From a virus, in IMG/VR virus record IMGVR_UViG_3300032265_001463, positions 1 through 20,917 of that record: a DNA stretch of 20,917 nucleotides; one strand, 5' to 3'. The notes under the pieces were generated by a model. It made no database searches, was not told the origin of the DNA, and saw nothing but the letters and a program-made list of their open reading frames with translations. Position numbers and translations under genes: made by a program. This document shows, in pieces, positions 1 through 5,817 of the stretch. Numbering within the stretch: the stretch's first letter is position 1; each line of letters starts with the position of its first letter.

Positions 1-627
1 CCATGCGTCTGCATAGTTGTGCGGAAACGCATTGCCAATATAAATCATATTTTGACGTTGCTGACGTTTATGAAAGTGCCCGCTAAAGCCAAGTTCATAG
101 TTTTTAAAACTATCCAGTTGAATCTCACCATGATCCGGCATCTGCACCATGGCATTCATAAAGAAACTGGGCAGTTCAAAGTGACCAAATATATACTTGC
201 CACCTTTCTTGCCTATGGTTTTCCACTCGTCGCCTACAAGCCACGGGCATAGTGTAACGTCCCCAATGGTAGTCGGTTCATGTACCACAGTGATGCCGGG
301 AATATATTTTCCAAATTCGACTGAATGGATATCCCGCTTGTCTTTGTAATAAAGATCATGATTACCAGGAAAGAAATAAAATTGATCAAACGCCTGACCC
401 AGTTTTTCCAGGACTCTCAAGGAGTAATCCATTGTAACTACATTTAATGTATTTCGATTATGATGAAAATCTCCAAGAAATAATCCGGTCTCACACCCTT
501 CAAATTTGGCTTTAGCTATGAACCAATCAACAAAGTCTTCGCAATCTTGATTATGGATTGACGAATTGCTTTTAAGTCCGAGATGCAGATCTGTAAACAC
601 AGCCGCCTTCTTAAATAAATTACCCAT
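1..627 (-). CDS. 47: Recombination endonuclease subunit gp47 (SbcD/Mre11-like), 3' end outside window
   Basis: Nuclease subunit of the gp46/gp47 (Rad50/Mre11-like) complex that resects DNA ends for phage recombination and recombination-primed replication. The frame is open from ATG at 627-625 to base 1, giving 209 residues of a protein that is 339 residues in T4, so the C-terminal part lies off the left edge. Metallophosphoesterase motifs appear in order: D13-L-H15, G51-D52-F-H-H-N-R57, G87-N-H-D90, G147-H148 and G182-H183-F-H185. These are the metal-binding residues expected of the Mre11 family. The start is supported by an AAAGGA ribosome site just upstream; this overlaps the stop codon of the preceding endonuclease gene, 9 bases away, suggesting translational coupling. 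GC is clearly higher than in that neighbour (27 of 60 bases in 181-240). gp46 would be expected further left; this is inferred from T4 gene order. Confidence 0.93.
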   Translation of the reverse strand, partial: MGNLFKKAAVFTDLHLGLKSNSSIHNQDCEDFVDWFIAKAKFEGCETGLFLGDFHHNRNTLNVVTMDYSLRVLEKLGQAFDQFYFFPGNHDLYYKDKRDIHSVEFGKYIPGITVVHEPTTIGDVTLCPWLVGDEWKTIGKKGGKYIFGHFELPSFFMNAMVQMPDHGEIQLDSFKNYELGFSGHFHKRQQRQNMIYIGNAFPHNYADAW

Positions 628-636
628 ATTTTTCCT

Positions 637-1293
637 TTATCTACAATCCACTAATGGATCCCTTAATTTTACTATCTTATAACCCTTAAAATCAAGTTTT
701 TTGATACAAACTTTTAATCCATATCGTATATCTATTCCTAATTCTCTTGTTGCTTGCCCGCATGAATCAAATATTTTAATCTCACCGTTAGGTGTAGTTA
801 CTTGTACTTGAAATCCGTATTTTGCATGTTGTTCTTTTTCTTTTTCTGTAAAACCTGTTGATGCTATTCTTGCTAATCTTGTTTCAATTTTAATTTTATA
901 TGATACTTGTTCTGCTTCACTTAGTCCTAATTTTGCGTGTTTTTCTTTTAATGTATTTGATCTTTTTTCAATATGTTTTCTTGTTATATGACTAGACCCG
1001 CCCAACGAATAATTATTCAAATTGTAATAATTTTTATTCTCTCTAATATTAGGAATACAATTTAACCACATTTGTTCTTTTTCTAATAGTAATTTTTTAT
1101 TGTCTTCAACAAGATATTCTAATACATTCATCTTAAAAAGATTTGGATTTCGATTATAAGCCGGTTTAAACGCTTTCCCGGATCCTGTATAATAATCGTC
1201 TACTGACCCGTAATGGGATCCAATATATTTTTTACCATTCTTAATATTTGTCCACTCATAAATGTATCCATAATAATCAATTTTGTATTTCAT
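637..1293 (-). CDS. GIY-YIG homing endonuclease (Seg/I-TevI type)
   Basis: Probable free-standing homing endonuclease of 218 residues between gene 55 and gene 47. The N-terminal catalytic module shows G9-Y-I-Y followed by Y23-I-G25, then a YYTGSGK stretch (residues 34-40) and an LLLEKEQMW segment whose E71 or E73 is the likely catalytic glutamate. The middle (about residues 95-160) is basic and helical. The C-terminal part (about 163-210), with PNGEIKIFDSCGQATRELGI and a GYKIV ending, resembles the small DNA-binding repeats (NUMOD/IENR type) of phage homing enzymes. It is much richer in AT than its two neighbours (14 and 12 GC of 60 in 841-900 and 1081-1140, against 27 in gene 47 and 31 in gene 55 samples), consistent with acquisition. 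A strong AGGAGGT site lies 7 bases before the ATG but is buried in a hairpin. The target is probably in or near gene 47 or 55; this is inference. Confidence 0.92.
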   Translation of the reverse strand: MKYKIDYYGYIYEWTNIKNGKKYIGSHYGSVDDYYTGSGKAFKPAYNRNPNLFKMNVLEYLVEDNKKLLLEKEQMWLNCIPNIRENKNYYNLNNYSLGGSSHITRKHIEKRSNTLKEKHAKLGLSEAEQVSYKIKIETRLARIASTGFTEKEKEQHAKYGFQVQVTTPNGEIKIFDSCGQATRELGIDIRYGLKVCIKKLDFKGYKIVKLRDPLVDCR

Positions 1294-1300
1294 AACTAAT

Positions 1301-1329
1301 ACCTCCTATGATTATTTATCATAGGCGAT
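1301..1329 (-). promoter_or_regulatory. RNA hairpin masking the endonuclease ribosome binding site
   Basis: On the minus strand, CCTATGAT and ATCATAGG form a perfect 8-bp stem around the 5-base loop AAATA. The stem can extend by four more positions (one G-A mismatch, a C-G pair, a U-G wobble, an A-U pair). The complete stem covers all of the AGGAGGT Shine-Dalgarno sequence (plus-strand 1301-1307). Transcripts reading through from gene 55 would contain both arms and should be translated poorly. The arrangement matches the known control of T4 I-TevI and related phage endonuclease genes. Confidence 0.8.
1313..1320 (-). promoter_or_regulatory. Late promoter box GATAAATA for the endonuclease
   Basis: GATAAATA on the minus strand matches the T4 late box TATAAATA at 7 of 8 positions. 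It spans the hairpin loop and the first bases of its 5' arm. Counting the last A as -6 puts the start near base 1307, the first base of AGGAGGT. That transcript would lack the 5' arm, so the ribosome site would be free and the leader would be about 14 bases. Confidence 0.72.
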
Positions 1330-1349
1330 TGGCATTACATACTTATTAC

Positions 1350-2177
1350 TCATTCAGCACCTTCATCAAAACGTTTGACAGCGGCAGCATGTTCTCCTGA
1401 GCCAGTTCTACTATAACTTGGATTCATACCATTCATTTCAAGCACATCGTCTCTAATATTCTGATTACGTTTTTCAATATTAATAACTCTAACAAAACTA
1501 TTAGTAACTGCGGCAGTAAAATAAGCAAAAGGATTGTCTGATTTTGATTCATCAAATTGTAGTCCAATCTGCGTTAGTTGTAAAATAGCCTGTCCCTTCA
1601 TTTCGTCGTTGTAAGTATAACCACGAACATTGCCCCGTGTGGCATAACGCTCACACAGTTTGATCATCATACGGGCAAGTGTTGGAGTAATTTGTCCAGC
1701 ATCTTTATCAAAGTGACCTTTTTCCAAATCGCCTTTCCAGTGACTCTTGCCCACACATACTAGTTCATCTTCTTCGTTGTATTTCCAATGTTGGAACGGT
1801 GGAAAATTTACCTTGTCTCTATGATCTGCCAAACTCTTAGGATTCTTTTTTCTAGTCCCGTTAAGCGGAATGTGATCAAAAGTCATAACCCTAAACACTA
1901 CATCTGTTTTTGTGATCTTTTTATAATCAACTTCACAGTCTGCTTGCTTGACTTTTTCACCAGCTGCCTTACGTCTAGCATACTCTAAATCACCAATTCG
2001 TTTTGCCCGTGCTCGTTTTGCATCTGCAACACTTCTGATATTAATCTTATCAACGCTTGGCAATATGCTATCATATTGATGAAATTCGGGCTGTGTGAAG
2101 CTACAATACGATGTTTTACTTCTGTGTATTTCCAACAACATATCCTTGTTGTTTAGGTAATTAACTTTTGCTGTCAT
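1350..2177 (-). CDS. 55: Late-transcription sigma factor gp55, with long N-terminal extension
   Basis: Phage sigma factor that replaces host sigma70 on RNA polymerase and recognises late boxes of the TATAAATA type. The protein has 275 residues, against 185 in T4 gp55. The conserved sigma-like part starts near residue 163 (QITPTLARMMIKLCERYA), continues through GYTYNDEMKGQAILQL and FDESKSDNPFAYFTAAV (N215-P-F-A-Y-F220), and ends with EKRNQNIRDDVLEMNG. Residues 1-160 are extra: a basic stretch (DAKRARAKRIGDLEYARRKAAG) and a Trp/Phe-rich stretch (FPPFQHWKYNEEDELVCVGKSHW). I do not see an obvious hydrophobic clamp-binding tail at the C-terminus, which ends in acidic residues. The start at 2177 has a GAGGAA ribosome site about 7 bases upstream and a consensus host promoter behind it. 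The late boxes in this window are its expected targets. Confidence 0.88.
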   Translation of the reverse strand: MTAKVNYLNNKDMLLEIHRSKTSYCSFTQPEFHQYDSILPSVDKINIRSVADAKRARAKRIGDLEYARRKAAGEKVKQADCEVDYKKITKTDVVFRVMTFDHIPLNGTRKKNPKSLADHRDKVNFPPFQHWKYNEEDELVCVGKSHWKGDLEKGHFDKDAGQITPTLARMMIKLCERYATRGNVRGYTYNDEMKGQAILQLTQIGLQFDESKSDNPFAYFTAAVTNSFVRVINIEKRNQNIRDDVLEMNGMNPSYSRTGSGEHAAAVKRFDEGAE

Positions 2178-2199
2178 TAGATGATTCCTCGTAAATTAC

Positions 2200-2228
2200 A
2201 TTATAAACTACGCACTTATTAAAGTCAA
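2200..2228 (-). promoter_or_regulatory. Host-type sigma70 promoter for gene 55
   Basis: Read on the minus strand, the -35 is TTGACT (plus 2223-2228, 5 of 6 consensus) and the -10 is TATAAT (plus 2200-2205, 6 of 6), separated by exactly 17 bp (2206-2222). The predicted start is near 2193, leaving a leader of about 16 bases that contains the GAGGAA ribosome site of gene 55. This fits early or middle expression by unmodified host polymerase. Confidence 0.8.
2204..2220 (+). repeat. Copy A of 17-bp upstream block of the late promoters
   Basis: TAAACTACGCACTTATT, seven bases upstream of the AATAAATA late box of gp48. It differs at one position from the block at 8106-8122, which has the same spacing to its own late box. 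Relative to a late start it covers about -37 to -21. On the other strand it overlaps the spacer of the gene 55 early promoter. Confidence 0.75.
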
Positions 2229-2235
2229 ATAAATA
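2228..2235 (+). promoter_or_regulatory. Late promoter box AATAAATA for the gp48 baseplate operon
   Basis: AATAAATA matches the T4 late box at 7 of 8 positions and the NATAAATA form described for T4-like cyanophages. With the last A as -6, the start falls near 2241, two bases before the AGGAGA ribosome site, so the leader would be about 14 bases. It probably drives gp48 onward. Confidence 0.78.
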
Positions 2236-2254
2236 GAGTATCAGGAGATATATT

Positions 2255-3271
2255 ATGAGTTTCGATTTAGGTGCTGGATTAACATCAACACTAACAAATA
2301 TTGGCAATGTGGTCACTGCCGGTACCAACGGATTTAATACAGCAAGCAATTTAAGTTCTGTATTTTCCGCTGCTCTTGAATCAGGTGACATTGCTAAGGC
2401 TATTCGTAGTATAAATTTACCAGCGTCTGGTGAAGCAATTGGCGATATACTAGGTGCTATTAGTGCTTTCACAGAAGATACCCATGCAAATGACTGGCGA
2501 GTCAGGTTAAGTCTTGCTAATTGGATTAGTTTCAAATCAAGCCCAGTATTAAAACCATTAAAAGACGCAGGCGGTTTAATATTTCCATATACTCCTCGAA
2601 TCAATATACACAGTGGAGCCAGTTATACACCAGTATCTCCAATTCATTCAAATTATACATTCCAAACATTTAAAAATAGTGACCCGGGTGCTATCATTAT
2701 CACAGCTCCTATGTATGTTTCGGATCCTACAGAAGGACTATACTGGATTGCCATGGTGCATTATTTAAGAAGTTTAACCAAAATGTTCGTAGGAAATGAT
2801 CCAAAGGCTGGCAATCCTCCACCTGTTATTATGTTGAATGGTTATGGAAATTATGTTTTTAAAAATGTTCCTGTAGTAGTTACTTCAATGGATATTACGC
2901 TAGATGATAAATCCGATTATATTGGAGTACCTGTTGTGGGAAGTGCAGCCGGCGGTGTTCAAGGAACCGCAGATGCAGTTGGAGGATTGTTAGATTCGCT
3001 TGGAGGTGCCTTTGGCAGTGCTCTTGGTGGATCAGTTGGATCGGCTACTTCTATTCTTAGTAGTTTAGCCGGTGGTGTTGGACAAGTTGCTGGATTGCTA
3101 GGTACGTTTGGAATTGGCGGTACGATGAGCGGTGGCATAAGCCATGTGCCAACAAAGAGCACTTTCACAGTAAAACTACAACCTATTTACAGTAGAAACA
3201 GTGCCCGTAAATTCAGCCTTGATAGGTTTGTCACTGGCGGATATCTTAATAATACTTTTGGATATGTTTAA
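2255..3271 (+). CDS. 48: Baseplate tail-tube cap gp48
   Basis: Baseplate protein that sits with gp54 on top of the hub and nucleates the tail tube. It has 338 residues (T4 gp48 is 364). The conserved core starts at NDWRVRLSL (W81) and goes on through GGLIFPYTP (106-114), YTFQTFKNSDPGAIIITAPMYV and YWIAMVHYLRSLTKMFVG, a combination typical of the cyanophage gp48 family. Two parts are low in complexity and rich in Gly, Ala, Ser and Leu: residues 1-75, and a glycine-rich insert at about 229-296, after which the core resumes with STFTVKLQPIYSRNSARKF. AGGAGA lies 6 bases ahead of the ATG, and a late box precedes it. It is the first gene of the rightward operon; gp53 follows after 2 bases. Confidence 0.88.
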   Translation: MSFDLGAGLTSTLTNIGNVVTAGTNGFNTASNLSSVFSAALESGDIAKAIRSINLPASGEAIGDILGAISAFTEDTHANDWRVRLSLANWISFKSSPVLKPLKDAGGLIFPYTPRINIHSGASYTPVSPIHSNYTFQTFKNSDPGAIIITAPMYVSDPTEGLYWIAMVHYLRSLTKMFVGNDPKAGNPPPVIMLNGYGNYVFKNVPVVVTSMDITLDDKSDYIGVPVVGSAAGGVQGTADAVGGLLDSLGGAFGSALGGSVGSATSILSSLAGGVGQVAGLLGTFGIGGTMSGGISHVPTKSTFTVKLQPIYSRNSARKFSLDRFVTGGYLNNTFGYV

Positions 3272-3273
3272 TT

Positions 3274-3576
3274 ATGGCTTCTAATTATAAAAATACCAGT
3301 CCCTGGTATGCTACACCTACAATTACAAATTATTTAGATGTATTAACAATACGACCTGTTAGTGCAGGAAAAGATGATTTCTTATATACTATTGAAAGTC
3401 AGTATACATATCGCCCAGATTTGCTGGCATTTGACTTATATAATGATGCTGCCTTGTGGTGGGTTTTTATACAACGTAATCTTGATGTGTTACAAGATCC
3501 AATTTTTGATTTTGTTCCAGGTAAAAAAATATATATTTGTAAAAATAGTAGTTTAAAAATAGCATTAGGTTTGTAA
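3274..3576 (+). CDS. 53: Baseplate wedge subunit gp53 (short form)
   Basis: Wedge protein that helps join wedges to the hub during baseplate assembly. It has 100 residues, about half of T4 gp53 (196), matching the short cyanophage-like form. Recognisable parts are the N-terminal SPWYATP, the RPDLLAFDLYNDAALWWVFIQRN segment and the C-terminal DPIFDFVPGKKIYI, a LysM-like fold ending as known for gp53. The ATG follows the gp48 stop after two bases and the next gene starts one base after its own stop. The ribosome site is weak (GGA further upstream), so translation is probably coupled to gp48. Confidence 0.88.
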   Translation: MASNYKNTSPWYATPTITNYLDVLTIRPVSAGKDDFLYTIESQYTYRPDLLAFDLYNDAALWWVFIQRNLDVLQDPIFDFVPGKKIYICKNSSLKIALGL

Positions 3577-3577
3577 G

Positions 3578-5815
3578 ATGGCTCTTTTAGATCAAGCAAC
3601 AACTCTAATAACCACTGTTAAAAATACGATTAGTAATGTAGGAATTGCCACAGGATTGTCATCTACATTTGACAGTGTCAGTGGGTTCCTTAATAGTTTA
3701 AACAAATATCTTAAAACACTGGAAGGTGTTAAACTTCCTCTAGCAAATCCGTTATTTGATTATGCTAGCTATACTTACGTATTAGGCATAGGTTGTTTGT
3801 CTGACCAAGAGGCCAATGCACCTGACGCAACTTATATGTCAGGTAGCCGCATTGACCTGCTTTGTAAATCAGCAAATACTGATTTTGATAACAGAGTGCA
3901 AACTGCATACGGAAAATTTGATTTTTTTATAGATAATCTTGTGTTGGAACAATCAATAGGATTTGAACATGATTCGAATTCTAACGTAACTGATATTAGT
4001 TTTAATATTACAGAACCTTATAGTATGGGTATGTTTTTTATAGCATTAGAAACATTAGCCAGACTAAAAGGACATAAGAACTGGCGTGATGCTACCTGGA
4101 CATTGACGATTGAATTTCGTGGAAATAAAGAAACAGGTATGATGGCTAATATACCCGGCACCTTTCGTTGCATTCCTTTTGTTATAACTGATATTGATAT
4201 GACGGTTGATAATAAAGGTGCAATTTATCAAATAGGAGCGATGCCAACTAGTCAGGCTGCGTTGGCAAATGAATATAAGAATTTTAAAACAGAAGTATCC
4301 ATTTCAGGAAAGTCTGTACAAGAGATTTTGCAAACCGGCCGAAACAGCTTAGAATCATATCTCAATAAACAAGCTATTGATGAAGCTAAACGACTTGGAT
4401 CCGATTCTGTTCCTGACGAATATATTATACTATTTCCAGAAGACTGGTCTTCTGCTTCTAGTAAATCAACCCCAACTAATGCCAGTGCAACCACAGATTT
4501 ATCAGTAACTGATAACGGTTTAAGAACTATATTAGGTGTTACTCGAGCTCCACCAACAACAAAAGGCGGCCGCGGCAATTATGTACAAGACGGAAGTAAA
4601 GTCAATTTTTTAGGCAAAGGCGTATTAGATGTTGATGCTAATAGAACTTCAACTCCGCCAACTGTAAAAAATATTTCGGCATATAAAAATGGTGGATTTG
4701 ACAAAAGTGCAATAACTGCAGGTAATGGTCCTACTGAGGGTAATTTTAAGTATCCTCAAGGTAGCGATATTCCCAATGCTATAAATCAAGTATTATTAAA
4801 AAGCGATTATGTTAGAGTAGCTCTTGGACCAGAGGCACTAACTGACGAAGGTTGGCGTAAGTGGTGGAGAATAGATTGCCAAGTGTATAATATTACAACG
4901 GATGCTAATTTGGCGACTAAGGGAGTAAAACCTAAAATTTATGTTTATCGAGTTATTCCTTATAATGTACATGGTAGTAGAGTGACTGCACCTAATGTCA
5001 AAGTTAAAGGATTTGATCGTTTAAAAGAAGAAGCCGTTAAAGAATATAATTATATCTATACTGGAAAAAATGCTGATATTCTAGATTTTAAAATTTACTT
5101 TGATAACGGATTTGTGACAGCAATGCTTGCAGACTCGTTTGCTAAAAGTTCTGATATTATCACAAGTACATCGCAGGGAGAAGGTGTCGAAGTCCAACCG
5201 CTTGACCCAGTTGGCAAAGGAAATCCTCCTGAAGATAAACCTGGAATAATACCAGGAATTGTCAAATTTGTTAAAACGTTAACTAACACTGACCGAAAAG
5301 GCGGCAGCGGGCCTGATAGTCCAGTAACTCGTGCCGCAAGACTATTTCACGATGCAATTACTAAGAGCCAAGGAGATATGATTGAATTGGATATGACAAT
5401 TATTGGAGATCCGTATTATATTGCACACAGTGGCATGGGGAATTATACCGGATCATCTACATCTAATAGCTCAAATTTATTAGATGATGGCAGTATAAAC
5501 TATCAAAATGGAGAAGTTGATATCGTTGTTAATTTTAGAACGCCAATTGATATCAACCAAGGTACTGGCTTGTATACATTTACTGGCTCAATAGACAGTG
5601 CTCCGGTTACTTCATGGAGCGGAATTTACCGACTAACAGAAGTTACTAGTACATTTAACGGCGGAGAATTTAAACAAAAATTAGGCGGATATAGACGTCC
5701 GTATCAGGAAGCTACCAATACAGATCCTGACTCGAAGGTATTTAATACTACCGGTACGCCAGTTCCTGCAACTTCGCCGGCCGCAGACCCAGACGATTAT
5801 TCACAAGGACCTTAA
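3578..5815 (+). CDS. Virion structural protein, probable baseplate hub (gp27-like role)
   Basis: A 745-residue protein between gp53 and gp5, resembling a conserved structural protein found at this place in T4-like cyanophages. The N-terminal part contains an IDNLVLEQSIGFEHD / ISFNITEPYSMGMFFIALE block followed by TWTLTIEFRGN. The C-terminal part has MIELDMTIIGDPYYIAHSG (GDP at 610-612) and W680-S-G-I-Y-RLTEVTSTFNGGEF then GYRRP. In contractile-tail hub proteins, an 'IxGDP' strand followed by a 'GxYxVxxVxHxF' strand is a common signature, so a gp27-like hub that carries the gp5 spike is my best reading. This is inference from position and strand pattern; T4 gp27 is only 391 residues. The middle (about 270-400) is Ser/Thr/Asn-rich and probably flexible. 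It starts one base after the gp53 stop. Confidence 0.6.
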   Translation: MALLDQATTLITTVKNTISNVGIATGLSSTFDSVSGFLNSLNKYLKTLEGVKLPLANPLFDYASYTYVLGIGCLSDQEANAPDATYMSGSRIDLLCKSANTDFDNRVQTAYGKFDFFIDNLVLEQSIGFEHDSNSNVTDISFNITEPYSMGMFFIALETLARLKGHKNWRDATWTLTIEFRGNKETGMMANIPGTFRCIPFVITDIDMTVDNKGAIYQIGAMPTSQAALANEYKNFKTEVSISGKSVQEILQTGRNSLESYLNKQAIDEAKRLGSDSVPDEYIILFPEDWSSASSKSTPTNASATTDLSVTDNGLRTILGVTRAPPTTKGGRGNYVQDGSKVNFLGKGVLDVDANRTSTPPTVKNISAYKNGGFDKSAITAGNGPTEGNFKYPQGSDIPNAINQVLLKSDYVRVALGPEALTDEGWRKWWRIDCQVYNITTDANLATKGVKPKIYVYRVIPYNVHGSRVTAPNVKVKGFDRLKEEAVKEYNYIYTGKNADILDFKIYFDNGFVTAMLADSFAKSSDIITSTSQGEGVEVQPLDPVGKGNPPEDKPGIIPGIVKFVKTLTNTDRKGGSGPDSPVTRAARLFHDAITKSQGDMIELDMTIIGDPYYIAHSGMGNYTGSSTSNSSNLLDDGSINYQNGEVDIVVNFRTPIDINQGTGLYTFTGSIDSAPVTSWSGIYRLTEVTSTFNGGEFKQKLGGYRRPYQEATNTDPDSKVFNTTGTPVPATSPAADPDDYSQGP

Positions 5816-5817
5816 TT

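Noticed and set aside
19-252. 77-residue plus-strand reading frame at the left edge
   Set aside because: It is antisense to gene 47, which shows all nuclease motifs in the other strand.
1305-1310. Possible sigma70 -10 (TATGAT on the minus strand) ahead of the endonuclease
   Set aside because: The TATGAT read in the upstream arm has no acceptable -35 at 16-18 bp, and the bases are explained by the hairpin.
2161-2604. 147-residue minus-strand reading frame across the start of gp48
   Set aside because: It is antisense to the well-supported gp48, covers the gene 55 start and the promoter region, and matches no family I recognise.
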